Shown in pieces: positions 10,394 through 21,660 of a stretch of DNA of 64,000 nucleotides. This stretch comes from Pascua guehoae (taxonomy: Eukaryota; Basidiomycota; Tremellomycetes; Trichosporonales; Trichosporonaceae), in assembly GCA_001600415.1 (NCBI GenBank), contig BCJX01000013.1, positions 936,116-1,000,115 on the forward strand, given 5' to 3'. Under the pieces are notes generated by a model. It was not told where the DNA came from. It saw nothing but the letters and a program-made list of their open reading frames with translations, and did no database searches. Numbering within the stretch: the stretch's first letter is position 1; each line of letters begins with the position of its first letter. Both the position numbers and the translations under genes were made by a program.

Positions 10394-11317
10394 CGGCGAG
10401 CGCTAGCGAGCTGGGAGAGGGGGGCAGAGGAGGAGGAACAGGGCACAGAGGCCACAGTGACGTGTGAGACGAGAGCTAAACGGGCATAGGGGAGTAGGAC
10501 GCGAGCAAGGCTGGAAGATGGGAAGAGAGCAAGAAGCGAGAAGAGTCTAAGAGCGAGCAAGAGTGACGACGCTAGAACAGAAATGACCATTTGCGTCCTT
10601 GGCGCAACTAGAGCGCGATACGGCATCGGACGCGACACGCCCGCATACGATGGATACCCTAGGTGAGTCGTGGCGGAGGCGTTGCTGGCTCGCTGACGCC
10701 AGATACTGCGGCATGTATATTTACCGTTTTACCACGCGCGTGTTGTGGAGCGGCACGAGGGTGGGCGAGAGTACGATGGCGATTGGGGGGAGCGAGCAAG
10801 AGCACCAGCGAGCGAGTGTGGGCAGTATGTGCCCGAGGAGAGAAGCAAAGGGGCGTGGACCGGCTTGGGCCAGCTACAGTGTGTACAGCTTGGCAAAGCC
10901 GCTATCCGCCAACTGAGCTGCTCTCCACACCTCACCCGCCGCACACGAACTACTGACGACTCGGTCCCACAACCGCGGGCCGGCACAAGCACACGCCGCG
11001 CCCGCGCGCAGCCTCAGAGCCCCCCGGGTTCCGCGGCTGCGAGGACCTAGAGCACGGCGCCCTTTAGTGACACTACGGCTAGAGACGTGGCCGCTGTGAC
11101 AGATACGGGGCGGACATGTGGATATGCATTGCGTGAGATTTGTTTGCAAGTCTGGGGTGTTTCGTGGGCCTGGGAAGGTGAAGGCTCTGGAGTCCACAGG
11201 GTTGAACCTCCCGACTGAGATGGGGCCTGTCTGATGCACCTGAATACATGAGTCTCCCAAGATGTGCAAGAGCTAGACACTGGAGCAGCGCACAGCCAAA
11301 AACCAACTACCGTCCCG
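10394..11317. other. Convergent intergenic region with one possible small spliced ORF
   Basis: This 0.9 kb lies between the 3' ends of TRAPPC2L and the lipoate ligase. It is mostly Arg/Gly/Ser-coding low-complexity sequence in all frames. The only structure that looks gene-like is the short spliced ORF at 10583-10918, listed separately. Confidence 0.5.
10583..10918 (+). CDS. Possible small spliced ORF, unknown product
   Basis: ATG at 10583 opens 80 nt (MTICVLGATRARYGIGRDTP...) up to a GTGAGT donor at 10663. A roughly 40-nt intron with a GCTGAC branch-like site and CCAG acceptor follows. The frame continues in phase for about 70 residues to TGA at 10916-10918, giving about 97 residues. The intron looks exactly like the real introns of the neighbouring genes. 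However, the second exon is Arg/Ser/Gly-rich, as random GC-rich DNA would be, and I recognise no family. It could be a real small protein, part of a 3' UTR of TRAPPC2L, or chance. Confidence 0.2.
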
Positions 11318-12806
11318 CTACATCGCACTGCGGAGCCACGCAAGCACCTCCCCGGCGAGATCTGGCCGCACGCCCTCGCCGAGGTTGCCCTCTGCACCCT
11401 CGAGCGAGGCATAGCGCGTGCCCGCGCACGCAAAGCCGATCTGGTCGAGGTGGTCGATCGCGTCGTTGTTGAACCCCTCGAGCTCGAGGACGAGCGATGT
11501 GATGTGTGCGTGCCGCGACGCAATGTGCGCCGTCTGGTGGGTTAGTTCAGCCGTGGCGATGGAACCCACCACTCGGCCGACGGAGAGTTTTGTCGTGAGG
11601 AGGTTGGTAAACTCTGGCGTTTGGCCGTACTGCCACTCCCAGCTCTGTCCGTCAGCGCCACCTCGGGGTTGGGGTAATACAGTGGTAAGCTGACCTTGAG
11701 CTCCTTGACGCCGTCCCAGACTTTTGCCTCGGGCACGTCCTCTTCACGGACGACCGTGTCGGGCATGTCTCCCGGGTAGGCCGCGGCAAACTCGTCCCGG
11801 AGGGCGTCGACGAACATGTCGTGCGTAATCTCCGCGGCTGAGGGGTGGCGGTGTGCGTTGATCGTGCTCACGGGCGCACGGACAGAGGCAATACCTTTGG
11901 TCTCGAGGTTGGGCGAGTCCGAGTGCAGCGCCTTGCCGAGCGTGGACAGCTCGGACGAGATGAGCATCGTCCCGTGGTGGTAGGCCCGGTGGCTGATAAT
12001 CTTGTATGCCGACCCCGACACCTGTGTGTCAGCGGATATTCTCTCGCATGAAACATCCACGCACCTTGAGCTCCTCGCCGGCTGCACCGTACACGACCAC
12101 GTCGTTGCGGTGGTTTACGCTGCACGAGGGGACCTCGAGACGCTCGCGGATCGCGCGGGACACGAGCTCGGCGCCCCCCGAGCGCGTAAAGAGAAGGCGG
12201 GGGAGGATGATGGAGAAGTTTGTGTTGCCGAGGTCCTGGAGGTTAGTGGGAGGTTCGTTGAGCAAGGGAAGGACCGCGCGGAGGAAGAAAACGTTAACCA
12301 CCCAAGAAGTGTCGAGGAAGGCGAGATGTCCAAGCCGACGCCTACTCGTCCGTGACAAGCCTCAGCGCAGCACAACCCACATGATACACCGTGCCACCGC
12401 CTGATCGTCTCCGAACAAGCGGAAGCCCCATCTCCTCGAGCGTCCGCGGGCTCGTCTCCTTCCACGGATTCTGGTTTCGTCCAATGACCACACACGGCGT
12501 GTTGCGGTACACGAACAGCGTGGGCTGGTTGACCGGCGTGGTGCGCAGCAGCCTGCATGGTGAGCTCAAGTCCAGGGCTTTTCTAGCTCACCAGTCCTCG
12601 TAGCTGAGGTTGAACCAGGGGTCGGTCGACTGCGAGACGTACATTGCCGGCTGGCGTCAGCTCGAGTTACAGTCCTGCGAGCTCACACTGGTCAGCTGGG
12701 CGGCGGCGTCGGCAGCCGAGGCGAGCGACCGGGCCCACGCTCGTGGCCGCGCCGAGCAGGGACGGAGGGCACGTCGCACCGCCGCGGGGCGGGTGAGGGC
12801 GAGCAT
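11318..12806 (-). CDS. AIM22: Mitochondrial lipoate-protein ligase (LplA/LIPT1/Aim22 family)
   Basis: Exons on the minus strand: 12806-12687, 12650-12592, 12552-12381, 12235-12065, 12021-11695 and 11644-11318, encoding 391 residues in phase. The N-terminus (MLALTRPAAVRRALRP...) is Arg/Ala-rich without acids, a typical mitochondrial presequence. The ligase core follows: DPWFNLSYEDWLL, FVYRNTPCVVIGRNQNPW, the lipoate/ATP-binding RRRSGGGTVYH at 107-117, DLGNTNFS, and SGSAYKIISHRAYHHGTML with the conserved lysine. The enzyme moves lipoyl groups onto E2 and glycine-cleavage H proteins in mitochondria. The C-terminal domain (from about residue 285) is also present, as in bacterial LplA. The gene is divergent from the BRCT scaffold gene. 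Confidence 0.92.
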
Positions 12807-13345
12807 GCGGACGAAGGACAAGTCCAGATGTACACAATTGCTAGAAACAAACAAATCAGTCCATCAACATTGGGCGCGCAACAAATCGCCAACCTAGGCA
12901 GTCACCGAGATGGTCGGCATGTCCGGTTCCTATCGCGGCGGGGCCTAATTTGCCACCCAACCAGGCTGGCCAAGCTCCGCTTTTCACAAGGACAACTCCC
13001 CGAAGAGCAAAAGTACCGTGGAAATCATGTCACAATTCCACTTTGTCGGTCGCGTATGACCATCTAGATCACTCTGCAGCGATGACCTATTTTTACCGCG
13101 TGTTCGTATGCATGGTTGGGGCTGAGAACGACTTGGATGGGTGGATGGGTGTAACTCCGAAATCTGGGATGGAAGCAAATAGGCCCCTTGGCGATGGCTT
13201 GCGACCCTCTGCCCAGCCTGGGTGGGAATGGACGCGTTTGTTTTGACGCGTTGTGGATGATCGATGGAGATTCAACATTGAGTCCAGTCACCCCCCCACC
13301 ACACCACTCTCTGTCACCAAACAACGCTCAGACGTCACCGCCACT
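12807..13345. other. Divergent promoter region, lipoate ligase / Rad4-type gene
   Basis: 540 bp lie between two divergent start codons. No ORF of interest and no clear core promoter element was recognised. Confidence 0.5.
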
Positions 13346-16300
13346 ATGAACACCAGGCGGAAAAACCTTTCCAACAAGGTAGCCGGCGTCAAGTTACGGC
13401 CGCAGCGCCCGAGCACGCGCCGACATCCGAGTCCCAGCGCCGACGCCGCGCTCGTAGACCGCGCATGGGAAGAGGCCGAGGGTGCGTGTGATCCCCCGGT
13501 GTGGAGGCTGGACGTGTATGTGTGTGGAAGCCTCTCGTGTGGAGGCTCGTTGGGTGACATCCGTGGACATGTTTTGGTGAGGAACTGTCACTGACGACGG
13601 CAGCCGAGCATGAACAAGCTGCGGGCCCATCGACGGGCGATAAACCATGGCGGAATATCGTCGTCACGTTCACCGGTGTCGAGGACAAGGCTTCGCTCAC
13701 CGAGCTCGTCAAGGAGCTCGGCGGCAAGGTCGACAATGCGCTCACGATCCATGTCACACATGTTGTGGCCGAGGGGCACGATTCTGCAAAGTACCATGTG
13801 CGTTGGGTTGTGCCTTGGTGAGACGGCTCGTTGGCAGTGCTGACTACAGTACGCTGTGGAGCACCGGATACCAGTGCTCACGCCGTCGTGGATCAAGGAA
13901 GCGCACAAGCGGTGGATTGACGGCGAGGAGCTCGATGTGCCTGCTGTGAGTTGGCAACACGCTCGTGCTCGCCCAGCTCACCTCCAGAGTATTAAAGAGC
14001 ACCGACTACCGCCCTTTGTGGGACTCAGGATTGCTGTCTCGGGTATCACACAGCTCGACCGCCGAAGGAAGGTGATCGAGTACATCAACTCGAACGGCGG
14101 GACGTACCACAAGGACCTGGATCGGAAATGCACCCACCTCGTGTCGGCGCAGCCGACGACGGATCCAAAGTCGAAACAGAGCGAAAAGATCAAATGGGCA
14201 CTCAAGCAGTTGGGCGAGCGGGACATGGCGCGGCGGCGGGGAAGGCGCGTCGAGGGCGACGACATTCGGATCGTGTATGAAGAGTGGATCTGGGACTGCA
14301 TCGCATTTGCGGGACGGTTCAAGGAGGATAAATACGACGCGCGCAAGCCGCGAGGAAGGGGACGTGTCCGTGCCGAGGACGTCCTCGACGGCTCGGCCTT
14401 TGTCGAGCCCGAACCCAAGGCTGCAGAGGAAAAGGAGGACGAAAACGAGCCCGTCGTTGTCCGCAAGCGCAAACGCGACGAGTTTGGCTCGCTCGTAGGC
14501 GAGCTCCTCTCCACGAGCAAGGTTGACGCAAAACCAGATCCAGCAGACTCTCGTCTTCCCTCACCACGGAAATCGAAATCTCCTGCGCGCGAAGCTGAGG
14601 ATCTACCATCACGCGGGGACGAGTTTGATCGCAAACCTTCAGTCCTCCACGCCTCGCGCTTGACATCGTTTTCTGCACCCGCACCCGCCGCCCCGGCACC
14701 GCTACATGCACCAGTGTCCTTGCCCGGTGCCACCGGTCCCGCTACATCGTCTATCACATCCACCAACGCAAGGTCTACTGGCTCTGGACTACCTTCCACA
14801 TCCGCTCCTGCCGCCGGCAGCCCACGACGCACACCGAAACCCATCTTTGATGGTTTACGGTTCTCCCATGCCATTGCAGAAGGGTGCCAGGGTCTCGAAG
14901 AGGCGCTCGCAAAGCATGGCGGTATTCTTATCCCGGAGACGGAGAGGTTGGCTGGCGCACAGGTCGATTATGTCATTGTCCGACTGTGAGTGTTGCCAAC
15001 ATGGTGTTACTGGTGTCGCATTTGTCCGGGTGGACAATCTCAAACCTCCCCACTGCCTGACGTCCTCACCACTTCTGCCACCTCTCGGCTGTCATTGGCC
15101 TGCTGACGTCCAGATCTGCGCGGGTTCAGCCTCTGATGCCAGAACATGGCCCCGACCCACCGCCAACAGTGGTCACTGAATGCTGGGTCGAGGGCAGTTG
15201 TTTCCAACAGCGCCTATTGTCCCCCGACGACAACCTCGTCTTCCGGCCGCTGAGCGTCCCGGCGCCGATCCCGGGTGCCGAGAACATCCTCGCCCACATT
15301 TCGGGCTTCCCCACGGAGACGACAGTGTACCTGAAGCGGCTTCTCAAGACTATTGGTGAGTGTGATGAAGGGTTTAGCAAAGCATGTCCGTCGACGTGGT
15401 AGCACCGTCACCAACAGTACCCGTCGACGGCCATCGCTCGGCTGCCACTGTGGCCAAGCTGACGCCCAGGCGGCACGTTGTCGGAAAAGCTCAACCGCCG
15501 CGCGTCGCACCTGATCTGCGCCGCACCGGCTGGGCCAAAGTACACCAAGGCCAACGAGTGGGGTGTGACGGTCGTGCGCGACTCGTGGCTTTGGACCATG
15601 GGCAAGACTGGGCAGCTCCAGCCCGTCGAGGAGCATTTGCATGAGCCAAGTACAGGTACGTGTGGGTTGGGTGAAGCGCGGCGGTCCTTGTGGGATATGA
15701 CGGCTCGTCTTGAGACGTTGTGGCCGAGGTTAACGCGGCCCTTGTGCGCGATGCCCGGTGCTGACATTCCCAGACAGCAAACCCTCTACATCAGCACTCA
15801 CCGCCAACCTCACATCCAACCTGTCTGTCATTTCAGACGCCGACCTGTCCCGTACCGAGGTGTCTGCCCCTTTAGGCTCCGGCTCGCTTGCGGTGTCTGG
15901 GGGCGCAGGCTCGCTTCCTGCGTCACGCATGCTGCAGCTGACCCCGACACACATCAGCGACGGAGCGGCGGGAGATGAAGCTTGCGCGGCAGGCAGCGCT
16001 GCCCCCGTGCCAGCGCCCGAACCGCTCACGTCGCCCCGCGTTGCCGAGCGCCTCTTGAACCGCGCACGCGCGAATCCATCCCCGGGCCCTACTCCTGCGA
16101 GTCGCACAGCGTCCGCCCCGGCGTCGTCGCCACGACAACCGGATCCCGAGCTGGCCAGCAAGCCGGTCGTACCCACGCCCACCGCGCCCGGTAGGATTGG
16201 CATCGCTGACACGACGACAGAGGTGCTCAAGCTGCTAGCCGCAAAGCCCAGCGAACCGCCCCGATCAAAGGCAGTGAGTGTTGGCAGAAGCAGGACTGCG

Positions 16301-16661
16301 TCTCGGACGTGGATGCATGAGACGCGGATGCATGAGACGCGGATGCATGCTCCGATGTCCAAGCTCCGCGGTCGCAGTGTTATGTGTTTCTCCCCATCTT
16401 TCCCACTGACGGCAGACGCGCCGATCACGCCCGAGCCGCGGCAAGACGGACCCCTCGCCTGCGTCTGCGTCCGCATCCGCATCGACATCCACCTCGCCCG
16501 CCAAGCTCATGGACGCAGAGCTGCAGGTCCACGCCCCGCCCCAGCCCTTGGACGAGAGCATACATGTCACGTACGGCAGCGCCGCCGAGGAGCGCGAGCG
16601 GAAGCGCCTCATTGAATCTGCTGAACGCCAGGGCGCGAGTCCGAAGAAGCGCAGGCTGTAG
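13346..16661 (+). CDS. DPB11: Four-BRCT replication/checkpoint scaffold, Rad4(Cut5)/Dpb11/TopBP1 family
   Basis: Exons 13346-13481, 13604-13797, 13850-13945, 13988-14985, 15114-15355, 15470-15655, 15774-16273 and 16416-16661 give 865 residues in phase. BRCT1 (about 62-140) runs from NIVVTFTGVEDK through LTPSWIKEAHKRW. BRCT2 (about 152-255) carries GLRIAVSGITQLDRRRKVIEYINSNGG and ends YEEWIWDCIAF. After a disordered linker, BRCT3 (about 437-530) starts FDGLRFSHA and ends TECWVEGS. BRCT4 (about 540-625) starts ENILAHISGF and ends VVRDSWLWTM. The tandem BRCT pairs and low-complexity tail are the Dpb11/Rad4 layout. The protein links phosphorylated Sld3-type and 9-1-1 partners to origin firing and ATR activation (family knowledge). 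It ends in a KKRRL basic tail. Confidence 0.9.
16310..16350. repeat. 15-bp tandem repeat inside intron 7 of the BRCT gene
   Basis: GATGCATGAGACGCG is repeated about two and a half times between the donor at 16274 and the acceptor at 16413-16415. Each unit carries an ATGCAT palindrome. Confidence 0.85.
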
Positions 16662-16860
16662 GCAGGCTGTGGGTTGGGTTGGTACAGAGGTCGGCGGAGC
16701 GCAATGAGGCGGACCTGGCGGTTCGTGCAGTGCAGATGGTGCAGGAGGTGCAGGCTGGAAGTGCGCTCTGCAGGCAGTGCAGGAGGTGCAGGCTGCAGGA
16801 AGTGCAAGCTGCAGAGAGCACTCTGCAGAGAGTGCAAGGTCTGTCTCGATGGCGTTTTGC

Positions 16861-16908
16861 TGTGACCGTTGCTAGCTGTGACCGTTGCTAGCCGTGACCG
16901 TTGCTAGC
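16861..16908. repeat. 16-bp tandem repeat, three copies
   Basis: Three head-to-tail copies of YGTGACCGTTGCTAGC, differing only in the first base, lie just downstream of the BRCT gene stop codon. Confidence 0.9.
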
Positions 16909-17193
16909 CGTGCCCTGTTGCTCTGGTTGTCACTGCCGCCGTTACTCTGCTTTGCTCATAGGGTGCCATGTATGTGATACATCGTGTCCGCGTGCGCCGG
17001 GCCTTGTTTGCGCCAGAATACTGGCAAGAGCACTGGACGCTTCTACTTGGGAAAACACGTACGAGAGACGCGAAGCACGTACGAGAGACGCGCCCAACAA
17101 CGCGCCCAACAACGCGCCCAACAAGACGCGCCCACGCCAGAGCCCATAATGCGTCCAGCGCTTAGCTTCGGCACCACGAGCGCGTCGTGTATG

Positions 17194-17268
17194 CATTCAC
17201 ATTCGCATTCACATTCGCATTCACATTCGCATCCACATCCGCATCCATTCACATCCGCATCCGCACGT
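17194..17268. repeat. 12-bp tandem repeat (CATTCACATTCG)
   Basis: About three perfect copies are followed by diverged CATCCACATCCG versions. On the opposite strand this reads as CGAATGTGAATG. Confidence 0.9.
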
Positions 17269-18396
17269 ATTCGTGCATTCACGCACTGCGCGATCGGATC
17301 GCGTCCGGCGTGCCGATGCCGCCGGCAATTGACCCAAGTGGGCCCAGTGGACCTGAAGTGGAACACAGCCAGTGCTACCACCGGCTACGAGTTCTTGGCG
17401 TGCGGCGGTCATTGTACCCCGTACCACGGTACCACGGTACCGTACCGTGCCGTACCCGTACTGATCGGGAGCGGCTAGCGCGTCGAGTATAGACTACAGT
17501 AGGCATTTCCGAGACAAGAATAATGGTGGCTAGTAGCGGAGAGTACAGAGGACTGTACAGTATAGTAGGCTAAGATGTCCGGATATTCCGGACACGGTAA
17601 TGGCGGTTGTCGGAAGTGTTGGTGTGGTGGCGGCCGCTGACACGTGTTGGCGTGTCACCGCGCCATGTAAACTTCTGGCAGGATATCGACCTGTCGGTAC
17701 GTCATTTTTTCGAGGTGCGGCTTGCGGCTTGCTTGTGGCATGTGGTACCAGCCGTCGAGCGAGATCCAGCTACATGCCATACTAGTTACAGAGTTGCAGC
17801 ACCGAGCCCAGCCTGATGCCAAGCCGTATTCCACGTGCACCCCGTCCCGCACCCTGTGTGCGTGCCCTGTACTAGGATTCCGAGGCCCTCGACGTCGATG
17901 CTTATCTGGCGCCACTCTGTAGCTGCACTCAACCTACTGTAGAGCGAGAGGCAGAGACTAGCCAAGTCTGGCCCCAACTTGGCCAGGTTCCCAATACTGG
18001 GTGTGCTGGACACACTGGCACTGGCACACTGGATGGAGACACGCTCGATAGTCACCGTGCGCCACCGCCACCGCCACGGCGACAGTACGCTGCAGATCGG
18101 CTCGGGGACGCGTGAAACGCTCGCTCGGGCGTCTGGACGGGACGCTGTCACGCTCGTCAACGCGTCAATCTTGGTGCGATGTGGTGCAGGTTCCGGCTGA
18201 GGGAGGCATTAGGCTATTGCCAGGACGTTAGCCGGCGGCTATGGCTGGCGCGGCTGGGTTGCCCGTCAGTACGTCGGTACGTCGGTACGTCGGTGTCTGT
18301 AGCCATTCGCGGCGACGGCCGACGCACGTCCGTCTCATGGCTATGTCTACAAGTCTGATCCGCCTGGCCTGATCCGTCACGATGCGCGCACTTTCA

Positions 18397-18445
18397 TGGT
18401 GCATGGTGCATGGTGCATGGTACATGGTGCGGTGCATGGTGCAAC
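18397..18445. repeat. 7-8 bp CATGGTG tandem repeat
   Basis: Consecutive CATGGTG/CATGGTA units are imperfect towards the right. No coding frame is maintained. Confidence 0.85.
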
Positions 18446-20000
18446 CTGTCCGCATCGTGTCGCGTCGGCCCCTTTGGTCCGTCAATCCAGGCACATGCTA
18501 AGAATATGATACTGCGCTATCGGTAGTATGCAGAGCGGCAGTTGCTAGTGGGTGGCGGTGGCGGTGGAAGTCGAGGTCGAGGTGACGTGCAACCGGCCAA
18601 TGGCGCCGTGTCATGGCGTGATGCGTCATACTGCTCCATCCTCCATCCTCCAGGCTCTTTTGCTCTGACTCTGCAGTGGGTAGTGAGGGCACGAGGGCGC
18701 ACGTATGCGGGTGCTGCAGCGCGCAGCGTCTGACGTGGCACCGCGTACGTGGATACGTGGAGCGATAGGCACGACGGCCAGGGGCTGCGGAGCGCGGGGG
18801 AAGGGGGAACGGGCGGGGCGGAGAGATGCGGAGATGCGGAGAACGTACAGGCCGACGCGGGGCGGGGTATTTGCCATGTACCAACGCGGGCGGACGGCGA
18901 GGGCGAGCATTGACGAGTGGAAGAATATCGCGCAGAGCAGAAGCTGCAAGCCAATTTGGGATCGTGGACTTGTGCTGACCCAGCTGGCCAGCTGGCCTGT
19001 TGCCTGAGGCCTTGCCCGCCCTGTTGCCCTGCTGCCTGCTAGCTGCTGCCTGCTAGCTGCTGGCCTGCTGGCGTGTTATCGGGATACTGTTGGACGTGTT
19101 TTAGACGTCGAAACGTGTGAGAAGCGATTCCCACGGTACTGCCCTAGAAGGCCCTACGCGCCGAGGCCACGCCCTGTAGCCGCATTGAACACTGTGCGCC
19201 GGTCGCCTGTACGCCTGTACACCCTTTGGGCATTCTCAGACCCTGGAAGCAAGGCGTACCGCTGGCGGAATGTGATACACGACTGTACGACGGGGGGGTA
19301 ACACTTTTGCGGATATCCCACATGCGACGCCCGACTGTGAATTGCCGCCTTTGCTGCTGTGCCGCTGCGTCTGCTTGCTTGTGCCCTCTCTGCTTACAGA
19401 GCGATAGAGCTAGAGTCGTCGCGCCGTCTCATGGCGCCCAGGTGGATTTCCACAGGCACCGCACACATACAAGTCACGGTGACTCGCGACTCGCGACTCG
19501 ACGCCCCGACTCTACGACTCGAGGACCAGAGCGGTTATGCCGCGAGCCGAGGCAGACGCGCAGACGGCAGGTGCAGCCTCTCGAGCCGGCGCCGGGGACC
19601 GTGCGCCCCGTGCGCCCAGCACTACTGTACGCTGTGGCGGCGATTGCGAGGGCGTACCCGGTGATCGATCGGTCTGATCCGGCGAGCAGCGCTGGTCTTG
19701 AGCTCGAGCTCGAGCGCCGTGCCGTGCGGTGCCGCGTCGTGTCGCGTCGTCGTGCCGTGTCGTCGTGTCGTCGTGGCGTGTAGCGAGCGCTGGGCCGCGG
19801 CCCGGAATGGCAGCGGCCTAGCGGCCGTCGCATGCAGTGTGTTCTAGCTGGGGGTGTGGATGCGCACGACGTGTCATCGTTTGGCTATGGGGCCAAGCGA
19901 AACAAGCGAGTGTGGTGCGTGTCTCGGCGCAGGCAGTGGCTGCAGTAGCATTGCTCGTGCCGCTTGCACTAGCACTTGGGCTTGCGCGCGTTCCGATCGT

Positions 20001-21660
20001 CTATACGCAAAGGGTGCATAAAAGCAAGCGACCTGGCATATCTGTCTGCGTCACCAAACCAAACCACATTGCCTGCCCCCCCTTACCTCTGTCCTCCTTG
20101 TTGCTAGACAACAACTCGACGTTCTCTTACCCAACTCAAAACAAACACATCTCGACGACACCAGTCTGGATCTGGCCTCGTCCAAAAGCCCACGCTAATT
20201 AAATAACCTGTAAGTTTTAGTCTTTTTTTTCTGTTCTGCCGTGCCTGGATTTCAAAACAGCACCCCCTTATCTTGGTTTGTGCCTGGCGTCGGGTCTCGT
20301 CGTTTTTCTTGTTCCTCCTCGCCACCCGCCTCGGCTGCTCGGTACCCTCTTGTGTGCATACTCGCGCGCGACATACTGTGCAGTGTATACTGTTGCGTGC
20401 TGCGGGCTGGCTACGACGGTCTTGTTGTTCGTCCGGCTACGTTTGCGTGCAGCGGCGGCCTCATCGGCCCAACGATGCTGGTGTGAGCGGACGATTCGGG
20501 CGTCCGTGCCATGACACGCTCTCTCGTTTTTTTTTTTCGGGATCGTTCGGCCCTCGTCACGGCAGACACGGCACGGCGGCACGGCGCAGTTTTAGACGTT
20601 TTTTTCCCACCCGTTCCAGGCTGCAAGGCGTGCTGTCGGGCACGCAGCCTCGGGGCTGGCGCGTGGCCTGCATGCATAGCAAGGCATCTGGCAATCTGGC
20701 TGCGGCAGCTGCGTACCTCACCTCTCCTCGATGGGAGTACAGTAGAATTGGATACGGGCTGGGCAGAGACGGGCGCAAGCTGCAAACACTGCACGGGCCC
20801 ACGATGCTCCCACGCTCGCGCCAAAACGTCTTCCTTGCTCCCTCCCACTGTCCCTCCACTCCACTCGCGGGATGCCCTCTTTTTCCATTCTCTTGCCATG
20901 GTCACGCAGCGCACGTCCAATGCCCAGCCCATGGCCACCGCCAGCCAGCCAGGTCGGTCGGGCGGCCGGCGTATCAGCGTCATGCCAGTAATACAAGCCT
21001 CGAGCGCGCCGCGCGGCGCCCAGCAATTGCCAGCAGATGCCAGCAGAACAGGGCAGGACAGGACAGGGCAGGGCCAAACAGGGCTAGAAGATGCACAACC
21101 ACAGGCGCGTGGCAAATGGCGTCGTCGTGTTGCCGGGCGTCACGGTTGTGCCATGCAGCCACGGTCATGGCCATCCATCCATGCTTGTCGCCAAACCCTG
21201 GAGTCGCATGGCAGCCTTGCCCCCTGCCTGCCTGCCTGCCTGCTGGGCGGAAGTGGACGTTGCCGGCATGCACTGCACCACTACTGCCGACAATGCAAAA
21301 AAGGACCACTTTCCATCCGGTGTCGGGTGGAAAAAAGCGCCTAGAGCCAAAGGTCCAGGGCGCGGAGAAGGTTGACCGGGCGGCCATGCCATCGCCATGC
21401 CATGGCCATTTGGACGAGAAAACAAATCCACCTTGTCCTATCGCTTTAAACTGTAACTTGTTGCACTCTCCCACCCAGTTTTACTCTCAAAACTATCTCT
21501 CCCCTCCTGTCTCCTCTTTCCCTTCTCCCACTACTCTACCACTAGCGTTCCACCCTCGCTACCACCACCACCACCTTCGTTGATCCAACGCCCCGGCTCA
21601 CCACCTAGTTCGCCACCCACTCTCACTACCACCACCCCACCCCCAAACACACACACAACC
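20001..21660. promoter_or_regulatory. Perilipin upstream region with candidate 5' UTR exon and long leader intron
   Basis: GCATAAAAGC at 20035-20044 resembles a TATA box. About 165 nt of pyrimidine-rich, then A/C-rich sequence without an in-frame ATG follows, ending at a strong GTAAGT donor at 20210. The nearest good acceptor before the perilipin ATG is CTCTCCCACCCAG at 21466-21478. It is followed by CT-rich sequence typical of yeast leaders. This suggests an intron of about 1.27 kb in the leader. A TTTAAA at 21444-21449 offers an alternative proximal promoter. The two readings cannot be separated from sequence alone. Confidence 0.4.

Larger units (their letters stand above)
16662..20000. other. 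Gene-free, microsatellite-rich stretch
   Basis: No convincing gene is seen in more than 3 kb. All longer ORFs are repeat translations or Arg/Ser-rich. It is packed with short tandem repeats: imperfect TGCAGGAGGTGCAGGC at 16715-16840, a 16-bp repeat at 16861-16908, an ACGCGCCCAACA array at 17091-17125, a 12-bp repeat at 17194-17268, nested CCGTACCACGGTAC at 17418-17460, GTACGTCG at 18266-18295, CATGGTG at 18397-18445, CTGCCTGCTAGCTG at 19027-19072, and GTCGTC at 19730-19780. Confidence 0.7.

Noticed and set aside
13856..14989. Continuous 377-codon ORF in the BRCT gene taken as a separate gene
   Set aside because: It reads through the 42-nt intron at 13946-13987. Splicing joins the flanking BRCT pieces without loss, and exons upstream and downstream complete the four-BRCT scaffold.
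17194..17268. Possible CRISPR-like or telomere-like array
   Set aside because: The units are contiguous with no unique spacers, and the 12-mer is not a telomere repeat. It is a simple minisatellite.
20273..21583. 436-codon plus-strand ORF upstream of perilipin
   Set aside because: It is Arg/Cys/Ser-rich without domains. Long ORFs also run on the opposite strand here, as expected in GC-rich noncoding DNA, and the interval is better explained as a leader intron or promoter.
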